Translations under genes and position numbers: made by a program
Part shown: positions 45,679 through 55,499 of the stretch, in pieces
Layout: each line of letters opens with the position of its first letter
Position numbering within the stretch: position 1 is the stretch's first letter
The notes under the pieces: generated by a model
The model's input: the letters and a program-made list of their open reading frames with translations, nothing else
What the model was told of the DNA's origin: nothing
Databases searched by the model: none
Assembly (NCBI RefSeq): GCF_902859645.1
Contig: NZ_CADIJR010000006.1
Location: forward strand, 87,480 to 151,479
DNA: 64,000 bases
Direction: 5' to 3'
Source: Achromobacter insuavis
GTDB taxonomy: Bacteria > Pseudomonadota > Gammaproteobacteria > Burkholderiales > Burkholderiaceae_B

Positions 45679-46581
45679 ATGAATCTATCCGCCCGGCAAT
45701 TGCGCGCTTTCGTGGCCCTGGCCGACGAACGCCACTTCACTCGCGCCGCGCAGCGCTGCCACCTGACGCAGCCGGCCTTCAGCGCACTGATCCGCCAGCT
45801 GGAGGAGAGCGCCGGCCTGCGGCTGTTCGACCGCAATACCCGCAACGTCGAGCTGACCGCCGAAGGCCGGGTGCTGGACGCGTCGGCGCGGCGCCTGCTG
45901 GCCGACATGGACCTGGTGATGGAGGACCTGCGCGACCACGCCGCCCGCCGGCGCGGCCGGGTGGCGCTGGCCGCGCTGCCGTCGCTGGCGGCGGGCTGGC
46001 TGCCGCCGCTGCTGGCGCGGTTCCGCGAGCAGCATCCGGGCATCGCGGTGGACCTGCGCGACGCCTTGCTCGATCCCTGCCTGGACATGGTGCGCGACGG
46101 CCAGGTGGACTTCGCGGTGGCGTCGCGGCGGCCGGACATGAGCGACCTGGACAGCGAATTCCTGCACGCCGACCGCTATTTCCTGGTGTGCCGCGCCGAC
46201 CATCCGCTGGCGGCGATGGCGCGCGTGCGGCTGCGCGACGTGGCCCGCCACGCGGTGATCCAGCTGGCGCGCAACAGCAGCGTGCGCAAGCACCTGGACG
46301 CGGCCTTCGGCGCCGACGCGCCGCCGCCGGTGTTCGAGGTCGAGCACCTGGCCACGGTTACCGGGCTGGTGCGCGCCGGCCTGGGCGTGGCGGTGGTGCC
46401 GGCGATGACGCTGTTCCATTTCGGCGGCGCCGACCTGCGCATCGTGCCGCTGGCGGGCAAGGCGTTGCTGCGGCCCCTGTACCTGGTCTGGCGCCAGGGG
46501 CGCAGCCTGCCGCTGGCGGCGCAGGCGCTGTACGACCTGCTGTGGGCCAGTCGGGCGGAGATCGGCGCGGCGTTCCGATGA
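45679..46581 (+). CDS. LysR-family regulator, divergent from the AtuA-type operon
   Basis: The 300-residue protein has the LysR helix-turn-helix (RHFTRAAQRCHLTQPAFSAL) and effector domain (FAVASRRPDMSDLDSEFLHA, GLGVAVVPAMTLFHF). The spacing to the AtuA-like gene (100 bp) and the divergent layout suggest that it controls the atuA-like operon and responds to its substrate. The short intergenic stretch is A+T-rich. Confidence 0.9.
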   Translation: MNLSARQLRAFVALADERHFTRAAQRCHLTQPAFSALIRQLEESAGLRLFDRNTRNVELTAEGRVLDASARRLLADMDLVMEDLRDHAARRRGRVALAALPSLAAGWLPPLLARFREQHPGIAVDLRDALLDPCLDMVRDGQVDFAVASRRPDMSDLDSEFLHADRYFLVCRADHPLAAMARVRLRDVARHAVIQLARNSSVRKHLDAAFGADAPPPVFEVEHLATVTGLVRAGLGVAVVPAMTLFHFGGADLRIVPLAGKALLRPLYLVWRQGRSLPLAAQALYDLLWASRAEIGAAFR

Positions 46582-46727
46582 CGGATTGCATTTGCGCGTC
46601 GTGAAGAGTGGGTAACATGGAAAGCCTGGGTTGGTTCGCGGGCTGGTTCGCATGAGCCTTTCGCAAAACCCTATTGCCGATTAAAATCCGATAGTTGTAG
46701 CTATCCGTCACCAGAAGGATTCCGCCC

Positions 46728-47114
46728 ATGAGCAAGCAAATCATCCACACCGACGCCGCGCCCGCCGCCGTTGGCCCTTACTCGCAAGCGGTTGCCGTCA
46801 GCGGCACCAAGACCGTCTACCTGTCGGGCCAGATCGGCCTGGAGCCGGGCACCGGCGACCTGGTCTCCGAGAATTTCGATGCGCAGGTGCGCCAGGCCTT
46901 CGCCAACATGACGGCGGTGGTCGAAGCCGCCGGCGGCACGCTGGACAAGGTGGTCAAGCTGACGCTGTTCCTGACCGACCTGGGCAAGTTCACCGCCGCC
47001 AACGCCATCATGGCCGAGCTGATTCCGCAGCCGTTCCCGGCCCGTTCCACGGTCGGCGTGGCCAGCCTGCCCAAGGGCGCGCAGTTCGAGGTCGAGGCCA
47101 TCCTGGTCCTGTAA
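46728..47114 (+). CDS. ridA: RidA-family reactive imine deaminase
   Basis: The 128-residue protein matches RidA: SKQIIHTDAAPAAVGPYSQA, VYLSGQIGLEPGTGD, and the catalytic Arg in RSTVGVASLPKGAQFEVEAI. It removes 2-aminoacrylate and other reactive imines made by PLP enzymes. AAGGA precedes the ATG. It is followed by recG 39 bp away and has a TAAAAT -10-like box about 45 bp upstream. Confidence 0.94.
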   Translation: MSKQIIHTDAAPAAVGPYSQAVAVSGTKTVYLSGQIGLEPGTGDLVSENFDAQVRQAFANMTAVVEAAGGTLDKVVKLTLFLTDLGKFTAANAIMAELIPQPFPARSTVGVASLPKGAQFEVEAILVL

Positions 47115-47153
47115 ACGCCGTCCACGCGCGTTTTTCCAGAGGTTTCCTCCCAT

Positions 47154-49244
47154 ATGCCGGCCGCGGCCGTGGCAACCAAGCGATCCGGCGCCGAACCCAA
47201 AGGCGCCGGCAAAGCCATGACGGATACGGAGCGCAAGCTGCGTAACCTGGGCCTGGTGCTGCCCGAGGACTTCGTGCTGCACCTGCCGCTGCGCTACGAG
47301 GACGAGACCCGGGTAATTCCGATCAGCCAGTTGCGGCCGGGCTTTGCCGGCCAGGTCGAAGGCGAGATCACCAAATCCGAAGTGCTGTACCGGCCGCGGC
47401 GCCAACTGACCGCGACGCTGGCCGATGACAGCGGCGAATTGCAATTGCGCTGGCTGAATTTCTACCCCAGCCAGCAGAAGCAGGTCACCGTCGGCAAGCG
47501 GCTGCGCGCGCGCGGCGAGGTGCGCGGCGGCCTGTTCGGGCGCGAGATGGTGCATCCGCGCATGACCAACGCCGACGCGCCGCTGCCCACGGCGCTGACG
47601 CCCGTCTATCCCACCACCGAAGGCCTGCCGCAGTTGACGCTGCGGCGCGCCATCGCGCAGGCGCTGGACCGCGCCGACCTGTCCGATACGCTGCCGCCGC
47701 AGGCGCTGGCGCGCTACGAGCTGTCGCCGTTCGAGCCGGCGATCCGCGCCTTGCACACGCCGGCCCAGGGCGAATCCGAGGCGGCCCTGCTGGAGCGCGT
47801 GCATCCGGCCTGGCGCCGCATCAAGTTCGATGAATTGCTGGCCCAGCAGCTGTCGCTGGCCGCCGCGCGCGCCGCGCGCCGCGTCAAGGAAGCCGAGGCG
47901 CTGCCGGTGCGCGACGAGGCCGGCGGCCTGGTGGACCGGCTGTACCAGGCGCTGCCGTTCAAGCTGACCGGCGCGCAGCAGCGGGTGGTGGCCGAGATCT
48001 CGGCCGACCTGGCGCGGCCGTATCCGATGCATCGCCTGTTGCAGGGCGACGTCGGCAGCGGCAAGACCGTGGTCGCCGCGATCGCAGCGGCCCAGGCCAT
48101 CGCCGGGGGCGCGCAGGTGGCGCTGATGGCGCCCACCGAAATCCTGGCCGAACAGCATTTCCGCAAGCTGGTGTCGTGGCTGCAGCCGCTGGGCGTGAAC
48201 GTCGCCTGGCTCAGCGGCAGCCTGACGGCCAAGGCGCGCCGCGAGGCCGCCGCCGCCGCGGCCGACGGCAGCGTGCAACTGGTGGTGGGCACCCAGGCCC
48301 TGATCCAGGACCATGTCGAATTCCACCGGCTGGGGCTGTCGATCGTCGACGAGCAGCACCGCTTCGGCGTCGGCCAGCGCCTGGCGCTGACGCGCAAGGG
48401 CGAGACGGTGCGCGGCCGCATCGTGCCGCACCAGCTCAACATGAGCGCGACGCCGATTCCGCGCACGCTGGCCATGACCTTCTTCGCCGACCTGGACGTG
48501 TCGGTGATCGACGAACTGCCGCCGGGCCGCACGCCGGTGCTGACCAAGCTGGTGTCGGACGCGCGCCGCGAGGAAGTCATCGCCCACATCGCGCAGGGCG
48601 CGCGCGGTGGCCGGCAGGCCTATTGGGTCTGTCCGCTGGTCGAGGAAAGCGAAGCCCTCGAGTTGCAGACCGCGGTCGACACCTACGAGGGCATGCGCGC
48701 CGACCTGCCGGACTTGCGCATCGGCCTGGTGCACGGCCGCCTGCCGCAGGCCGAGAAGGCCGCCGTGATGCAGGCCTTCCGCGAAGGCGAGATCGACCTG
48801 CTGGTGGCGACCACCGTGATCGAGGTCGGGGTGGACGTGCCCAATGCCTCGATGATGGTCATCGAGCACGCCGAGCGCTTCGGCCTGGCGCAGCTGCACC
48901 AGCTGCGCGGCCGGGTGGGGCGCGGCACCGCCGAGTCCGTCTGCGTCCTGATCTACCAGACGCCGCTGTCGCAGGTGGCGCGCGAACGCCTGCGCGCCAT
49001 GTTCGAAACCTCCGATGGCTTCGAGATCGCGCGCCGCGACCTGGAGCTGCGCGGTCCGGGCGAATTCCTGGGCACGCGCCAGTCCGGCATGGCGCTGCTG
49101 CGTTTCGCCGATCTGGAGACCGACGCCGAAATCGCCGAACAGGCGCGCGATGCCGCGGTCTGGCTGCGCGCCGAACATCCCGCCGCCGTCGAGGCGCACC
49201 TGGCCCGCTGGATGCGGGGCCGGGAAGACTTCCTGCGCACCTAG
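47154..49244 (+). CDS. recG: ATP-dependent DNA helicase RecG
   Basis: The 696-residue helicase has an N-terminal wedge/OB domain (LADDSGELQLRWLNFYPSQQ), motif I GDVGSGKT, motif Ia MAPTEILAEQH, motif II DEQHRFGVGQR, motif III MSATPIPRTLAMT and motifs IV-VI (VATTVIEVGVDVPNA, HQLRGRVGRG). It reverses stalled forks and branch-migrates junctions. The start at 47154 gives slightly more than usual at the N-terminus; the ATG at 47217 (MTDTERKLR) is an alternative. oxyR follows 97 bp downstream, as in Pseudomonas and other betaproteobacteria. Confidence 0.95.
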   Translation: MPAAAVATKRSGAEPKGAGKAMTDTERKLRNLGLVLPEDFVLHLPLRYEDETRVIPISQLRPGFAGQVEGEITKSEVLYRPRRQLTATLADDSGELQLRWLNFYPSQQKQVTVGKRLRARGEVRGGLFGREMVHPRMTNADAPLPTALTPVYPTTEGLPQLTLRRAIAQALDRADLSDTLPPQALARYELSPFEPAIRALHTPAQGESEAALLERVHPAWRRIKFDELLAQQLSLAAARAARRVKEAEALPVRDEAGGLVDRLYQALPFKLTGAQQRVVAEISADLARPYPMHRLLQGDVGSGKTVVAAIAAAQAIAGGAQVALMAPTEILAEQHFRKLVSWLQPLGVNVAWLSGSLTAKARREAAAAAADGSVQLVVGTQALIQDHVEFHRLGLSIVDEQHRFGVGQRLALTRKGETVRGRIVPHQLNMSATPIPRTLAMTFFADLDVSVIDELPPGRTPVLTKLVSDARREEVIAHIAQGARGGRQAYWVCPLVEESEALELQTAVDTYEGMRADLPDLRIGLVHGRLPQAEKAAVMQAFREGEIDLLVATTVIEVGVDVPNASMMVIEHAERFGLAQLHQLRGRVGRGTAESVCVLIYQTPLSQVARERLRAMFETSDGFEIARRDLELRGPGEFLGTRQSGMALLRFADLETDAEIAEQARDAAVWLRAEHPAAVEAHLARWMRGREDFLRT

Positions 49245-49340
49245 GGCGCATCGACCCAGCGGATGAATGCCACCATGACCTTCCCATTTTCCAGCGCCGC
49301 CCGCCGGGCGCGCGCTCAACTCCCGGGGGCGTAGTCCACC

Positions 49341-50291
49341 ATGACTCTCACCGAACTGAAATACATCGTGGCGGTGGCGCGCGAGCGCCATTTCGGCCGG
49401 GCGGCCGAGGCCTGTTTCGTCAGCCAGCCCACGCTGTCGGTGGCGATCCGCAAGCTCGAGGACGAGCTGGGCGTGACGCTGTTCGAGCGGGGCGGGGCTG
49501 AAGTGGGCGTGACGCCCATCGGCCAGCGCATCGTCGCGCAGGCGCAGAAGGTGCTGGAGGAAAGCGCCAGCATCAAGGAGATCGCGCGCCAGGGGCACGA
49601 CCCGCTGGCCGGCCCGCTGCGGGTCGGCGTGATCCACACCATCGGCCCGTACCTGCTGCCGCGCCTGGTGCCGGTGCAGATCGGCCGCACCCCGCAGATG
49701 CCGCTGCTGCTGCAGGAGAACTTCACCGTGCGGCTGGTGGAACTGCTGCGCCAGGGCGAGATCGACTGCGCCATCATGGCGCTGCCGCTGCCGGAAGCGG
49801 GGCTGGTGATGCAGCCGCTGTACGACGAGCCGTTCGTGGTGGCGGTGCCGCAGGACCACGAGCTGGCGCAGCGCAAATCCATCGATGCGCAGGACCTGAA
49901 GCAGCAGACCATGCTGCTGCTGGGCAGCGGCCACTGTTTCCGCGACCAGGTGCTGGAGGTGTGTCCGGAGCTGTCGCGCTTCTCGGCCGCCAGCGATGGC
50001 ATCCAGCGCACCTTCGAGGGCTCGTCGCTGGAGACCATCCGCCACATGGTCGCGGCCGGCATCGGCGTGACGGTGCTGCCGGTGACGGCGGTGCCTGAGC
50101 AGCCGCCATCCAACAGCCTGCTGCGCTACCTGCCGTTCGAGGGCCACGTGCCCGAGCGCCGCGTGGTGCTGGCCTGGCGCCGCAGCTTCCCGCGACTGGC
50201 GGCGATCGAGGCGCTGGCCCAGGCGGTGTACGAATGCGAACTGCCCGGCGTGCGGATGTTATCGGACGAAGCCGCGGCCGTGCAGGATTGA
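49341..50291 (+). CDS. oxyR: Peroxide regulator OxyR
   Basis: The 316-residue LysR-type protein has a typical helix-turn-helix and the redox pair Cys199 and Cys208 (GSGHCFRDQVLEVC), at the same numbers as in E. coli OxyR. Hydrogen peroxide forms the disulfide that turns on defence genes. The dps gene 119 bp downstream is a classic target, and recG upstream completes a conserved neighbourhood. No clear terminator separates oxyR from dps. Confidence 0.95.
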   Translation: MTLTELKYIVAVARERHFGRAAEACFVSQPTLSVAIRKLEDELGVTLFERGGAEVGVTPIGQRIVAQAQKVLEESASIKEIARQGHDPLAGPLRVGVIHTIGPYLLPRLVPVQIGRTPQMPLLLQENFTVRLVELLRQGEIDCAIMALPLPEAGLVMQPLYDEPFVVAVPQDHELAQRKSIDAQDLKQQTMLLLGSGHCFRDQVLEVCPELSRFSAASDGIQRTFEGSSLETIRHMVAAGIGVTVLPVTAVPEQPPSNSLLRYLPFEGHVPERRVVLAWRRSFPRLAAIEALAQAVYECELPGVRMLSDEAAAVQD

Positions 50292-50409
50292 AATTGCGGG
50301 CGCATTTGCGCACGATCAAGCCGCGGCGCGCCGGTCTGTTCCCGCGCCGGATTGTCGCAGTCGCGGTGTTATCCTAGTTTTGTCTACCAACCCCAACAGG
50401 GAGCTAGCA

Positions 50410-50910
50410 ATGGCAAAGTCCTCCAAGAAGACCCCCAGCGTTCCGCGCATCAACATCGGCATCTCTGACAAGGACCGTGCCGCCGTCGCCGGCGAGCTGT
50501 CCAAGCTGCTGGCCGATTCGTACACCTTGTACCTGATGACGCACAACTTCCACTGGAACGTCACGGGGCCCATGTTCAATACGCTGCACCTGATGTTCAT
50601 GACCCAGTACACCGAGTCGTGGAACGCGCTGGACAGCATCGCCGAGCGCATCCGCGCGCTGGGCCACTATGCGCCGGGCACGTACCGCGAGTACGGCAAG
50701 CTGTCGTCCATCGCCGAGCCGGACTCGGTGCCGGAAGCGCTGGAAATGGTGCGCCTGCTGGTCAACGCCAATGAATCGGTCGCCAAGACCGCCCGCGCCG
50801 CCTTCGAGAAGGCCGACGCCGCCAACGACCAGCCCACCGCCGATCTGCTGACGCAGCGCCTGGACGTGCACGAAAAGAACGCCTGGATGCTGCGCAGCCT
50901 GCTGCAGTAA
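50410..50910 (+). CDS. dps: Dps-family DNA-protecting ferritin
   Basis: The 166-residue protein is a Dps (starvation and oxidative stress) ferritin. The ferroxidase residues appear in THNFHWNVTGPMFNTLHLMF and SWNALDSIAERIRALGHYAPG. The Lys-rich N-terminus (MAKSSKKTPSVP) may bind DNA. It oxidises ferrous ion with peroxide and stores iron. AGGGAG precedes the ATG. Induction by the adjacent OxyR is likely by analogy. Confidence 0.95.
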   Translation: MAKSSKKTPSVPRINIGISDKDRAAVAGELSKLLADSYTLYLMTHNFHWNVTGPMFNTLHLMFMTQYTESWNALDSIAERIRALGHYAPGTYREYGKLSSIAEPDSVPEALEMVRLLVNANESVAKTARAAFEKADAANDQPTADLLTQRLDVHEKNAWMLRSLLQ

Positions 50911-50920
50911 ACGCCACGGC

Positions 50921-50940
50921 GGCGCCCCTGCCGGGGCGCC
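50921..50940 (+). terminator. Hairpin after dps
   Basis: GGCGCCCC TGCC GGGGCGCC is a perfect 8-bp stem ten bases past the dps stop. Confidence 0.5.
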
Positions 50941-50953
50941 ATCGTCAAGCCTA

Positions 50954-50987
50954 GCCCCCGGAACCTCGAGGTTCCGGGGGCTTTTTT
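50954..50987 (+). terminator. Strong terminator after dps
   Basis: A perfect palindrome of 28 bases (GCCCCCGGAACCTC at 50,954 and its complement) is followed by six T. Confidence 0.93.
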
Positions 50988-51700
50988 CATGCGCGCGGCC
51001 CGCGTCGGACGCCATTATCTGGAAAGCGGGGCGCGCACAGGCGGGAAAGGGCGCTCGTCCCGTGCCGCACTTGTTGGAATGTGTAATCCACCGGCCTGTC
51101 ATGGGTGGAAGTCATTTCAATATCAGGACAGATTCGCCTCGCCCCGGCGCGCCGGGCGATTTTCGCGCGGCGCGCGTATGCCACGACGCCGAATGCGCGG
51201 TCAATAGGGAAGAGGGCGTGCTGATTTACGCCTAGCACGATTTTTCTGGTTATTCCGGACGCGATCAGTGACTTGAAGTTGCAATAACGACATTTTCCCT
51301 GGGAGCGTCCAAAGATACCCAGGGCGAATACTCATTCCTTGCAGTTTGATTAAATCAAGATAAGAAAACGACTTTAAATAATCTCTTACAAGACAAAAGG
51401 TCTCATTTATTTCCATATGTATGGAAAAAGTGATTATTTCAGGGATTTCCCCACGTTTATTACGACCTCGGCGACTTATTTCCATAGCATCGAAAACTTT
51501 TAGAAAAAAATTTGCTGCCGCCGCGGCCTACGATTCGTTGGCTCGTTGCCCACTGGTATGCCGGGGTATCGAGATGTAATTAATTTTGAGTGTGACGTCC
51601 ACCCAGGCGCGAATAAGCGATTCGATTGCGCATCGATTATTTGGTTCCTGGGTGTCGATTTTTTGATGTATTCGACACGACGAAAACAGTGAGGTCCCCC
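50988..51700. other. A+T-rich control region before the capsule operon
   Basis: These 713 bp hold no convincing gene. From about 51,240 to 51,660 the base composition is far richer in A+T than the rest of the window. It contains an inverted repeat at 51,410 and a second copy of its arm at 51,476. A short 94-codon frame on the minus strand (51,201-51,485) lacks a ribosome site and similarity. The region probably holds the capsule promoter and regulator sites. Confidence 0.6.
51410..51427. promoter_or_regulatory. TTTCCATA inverted repeat, candidate capsule operator
   Basis: TTTCCATATGTATGGAAA is a perfect dyad with 8-bp arms. The 11-base string TTATTTCCATA (51,407-51,417) recurs exactly at 51,476-51,486, 69 bp downstream. 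Both copies lie 210-290 bp before the tviB start. The arm resembles the BvgA heptad TTTCCTA with one extra A, which is only suggestive. Confidence 0.5.
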
Positions 51701-52978
<1,278 letters not shown>

Positions 52979-53018
52979 GTCCAGGCCCGTAACCCATTCA
53001 TCACAGGAGAGGCCCGGA

Positions 53019-55499
53019 ATGACCGCCTTTACCATCGCTCCGATTGGCACCTGCCGTATCCACACCCCGCTGCGCGACGCGGTGGGACGCTACCCGATCA
53101 AGCAGCAGCTCGGGCGCAACTACGGCTTCGTGCACACCAGCGCCGAGGCGCTGCAGCAGGCCCGCTTCATGTTCGGCCAGGCCGAGATTCCCACCGACGT
53201 GCAGCGCGTGATCTTCCGCCCGTCGAACGGCGAGCAGGCCCGCCGCGGCACGCACAAGCCGGCCGACCTGTACATGGTCGAGCTGTCCTCGCGCAAGCTG
53301 CTGACCGTCGGCGGCTACCCGATCCAGTCGAACTACCTGGTGCGTTTCTTCAGCGAGTTCTTCGCCGACCGCGCGCGCACCCGCGCGTTCTGGTCGCAGG
53401 CCAGCGACGAACGGCTTGCCGAGCGACGCGCGTGGCTGGACCAGGATCCCGTCTTCAAGAGCCTGTCGGCGGACAATCGCGAGCTGCTCGCCCGCATCGT
53501 CAAGCGCGAACAGACGGACGAGGAAATCGAACAGCAGATGCACGAGCTGGTCGACCTGCTGGGCCGGGACAAGGTCGTGTTCGTGACGCACGTCAATGCC
53601 ATGACGCCCGATAATGTGCCGATCGAACAGCGGGCGCAACTGATCGCCGCGGTGACCGCCAGCGCGCAGCGCATCGGCGTGCCGTGCTATGACCCGACGC
53701 CGCTGATGAACAAGATCGGGCAGGCCGACGCGATGGAAGACGGCGGGCTGGACCTGACGCACTACACGCCGCTGTTCGCCGAGCGCCTGTACACCGAGTG
53801 GTTCAAGACTTTCGTGCGTCCGCGCATGAGCACCTCCACGCCGCAGCCGTCGGTGCCCAAGCTGAGCGCCGACGAAGGCGTCGAACGCATCGAGAAGATC
53901 TGGGATTCGGGCGACCTGCGCGAAGCCTCGCGCCGCCTGCGCGACGTGCTGCGCCGTCATCCCGGCCTGCCCGACCACACGCTGCTGTTCGCGCGCTTCC
54001 AGGAAGAACTGGGCGACTACGAAGGGTCGCTGGCGCTGCTGGGCGGCGCGGACGGCACGCTGGCCACCGGCAGCAAGGCCGAGCAGATCCTGATGCGCAA
54101 CCAGTTCAAGCTGGGCCGCCATGACGTGGCGCACTCGCTGGCCGCCGGCCTGCTGGGCGACGAAATCGAGACCCCGGAAATCGTGCGCATCGCCGCGATC
54201 TCCGCCGGCCACCTGGGTTTCGTGGACGAGGCGCTGGGCAACTGGAAGCAGCTGTTCCGCATTTCCTCGCCGCAGGACGCGACCGCCACCGAGGCGGCCG
54301 ACACCGTGCTGTCGCTGTTGCAGGCGGGCAGCGACATGGATGCCGCCCTGCGCTGGGTCCATGAAGTGCGCGCCGCCATCCCGTCGCATGGCCGCAGCTT
54401 CGCGACGCTGTGGCGCGACCGGCTGATCGCCGGGGACCGCGCCGGACTGCGCGCGCTGGCGTCCGAGTCGCCCGCGCTCAAGGATGTCGAGGCGCTGGAG
54501 CTGATCAAGGAAGCCACGTGGCGTGGCTGCATCATGGCCGCGGCCGCGTTGGCCGTGTCGTGCAAACTGGCCGACAGCGAGCAGGAAGACATTTCGGCGT
54601 GGCTGAGCACGCAGTCCGCGGCGTGGGCCGAGGAGGGCGCGCAGGCGCTGGAGGAGGGCCGTCTGCGCGATGCCGCCGAGCGCATCTGCGCGCATCGCCT
54701 GCTCAATCCCGATGCCCTGGCCGGGGTGCGGGCGCAGCGCGCCTTTGAACGCGCCATGCGCCTGGGCGTGCGGGCCGCGCTGGTGGCGGGCAACCACAAG
54801 GAAGTGATCGACCTGACCGACATCGCGCTCGACACCCAGGTCGAATTCCCCGAACTGCACGCCATGCGCGGCCGCGCGGCCGATGCGCTGGGCGACAAGC
54901 AGACCGCCATGCGCCACCTGGAACAGGCCGCCGCCAACGAGTCGGCGCCGTTCAGCACGCAATTGCACTTTGCCCGCGTCGCGTTCAACGGCGGCTGGTT
55001 CGGCGAGGCCATCGACGCCTACAAGATGGTCCTGGCGCACGCGTCGGCCGACCAGAGCGCCCGCGACGAGGCCGAGCGCCAGCTCGGCAGGCTCGGACCG
55101 CGCGCCATCCGCGGCGCCCGCGAAATCCTGTCGGCCGGCGATCCCAAGGCGGCCTGGAACCTGCTGGACCGTGTCGCGCGGTCGTGGCCGGGGATGCCGG
55201 AAGTCGACCACGAGAAGCGCCGCATCCTGGCCGTGCTGTACGCCGAGGCGCGCGCGCTGGAATCGTCCAGCACCACCGAACGCCTGGCGCTGGGCGAGCG
55301 CATCCTGCAGCTGGTCTCCGACGATCCCATCGGCCTGCGCCTGGCCGCGGTGGGCGCCATGCGCCTGCACCGCTTCGAACAGGCCTTGCCCTACTGGCGC
55401 GCGCTCAAGGAGCGTTCCGACAATCCGGCCCAGTTCGATCACTACATCCAGCGCTGCCTGGTGTGGATCGACAAGGCCAACCGCAGGAAGGCCGCATGA
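53019..55499 (+). CDS. tviD: TviD-like capsule protein: SGNH/GSCFA-like N-terminus plus TPR-like repeats
   Basis: The 826-residue protein occupies the tviD position and has the length of TviD (831). The first 270 residues look like an SGNH/GSCFA-type fold: IGTCRIHTPLRDAV at residue 9, FVTHVNAMTPDNVPI near 188 and DLTHYTP at 245, where Asp245 and His248 fit a D-x-x-H catalytic pair. The nucleophile place reads Gly-Thr-Cys. From about residue 275 helical TPR-like repeats continue to the end. TviD has been linked to O-acetylation of Vi; a similar role is inferred here. It ends with a four-base overlap with the next gene. AGGAGAG precedes the ATG. Confidence 0.7.
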   Translation: MTAFTIAPIGTCRIHTPLRDAVGRYPIKQQLGRNYGFVHTSAEALQQARFMFGQAEIPTDVQRVIFRPSNGEQARRGTHKPADLYMVELSSRKLLTVGGYPIQSNYLVRFFSEFFADRARTRAFWSQASDERLAERRAWLDQDPVFKSLSADNRELLARIVKREQTDEEIEQQMHELVDLLGRDKVVFVTHVNAMTPDNVPIEQRAQLIAAVTASAQRIGVPCYDPTPLMNKIGQADAMEDGGLDLTHYTPLFAERLYTEWFKTFVRPRMSTSTPQPSVPKLSADEGVERIEKIWDSGDLREASRRLRDVLRRHPGLPDHTLLFARFQEELGDYEGSLALLGGADGTLATGSKAEQILMRNQFKLGRHDVAHSLAAGLLGDEIETPEIVRIAAISAGHLGFVDEALGNWKQLFRISSPQDATATEAADTVLSLLQAGSDMDAALRWVHEVRAAIPSHGRSFATLWRDRLIAGDRAGLRALASESPALKDVEALELIKEATWRGCIMAAAALAVSCKLADSEQEDISAWLSTQSAAWAEEGAQALEEGRLRDAAERICAHRLLNPDALAGVRAQRAFERAMRLGVRAALVAGNHKEVIDLTDIALDTQVEFPELHAMRGRAADALGDKQTAMRHLEQAAANESAPFSTQLHFARVAFNGGWFGEAIDAYKMVLAHASADQSARDEAERQLGRLGPRAIRGAREILSAGDPKAAWNLLDRVARSWPGMPEVDHEKRRILAVLYAEARALESSSTTERLALGERILQLVSDDPIGLRLAAVGAMRLHRFEQALPYWRALKERSDNPAQFDHYIQRCLVWIDKANRRKAA

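Noticed and set aside
46701-50147. 1,148-codon minus-strand frame opposite ridA, recG and oxyR
   Set aside because: It runs across three clear genes and shows no protein family.
51201-51485. 94-codon minus-strand frame in the A+T-rich region before tviB
   Set aside because: It has no ribosome site, no recognisable motif, and contains the TTTCCATA dyad. The absence of stops in a short stretch is weak evidence.
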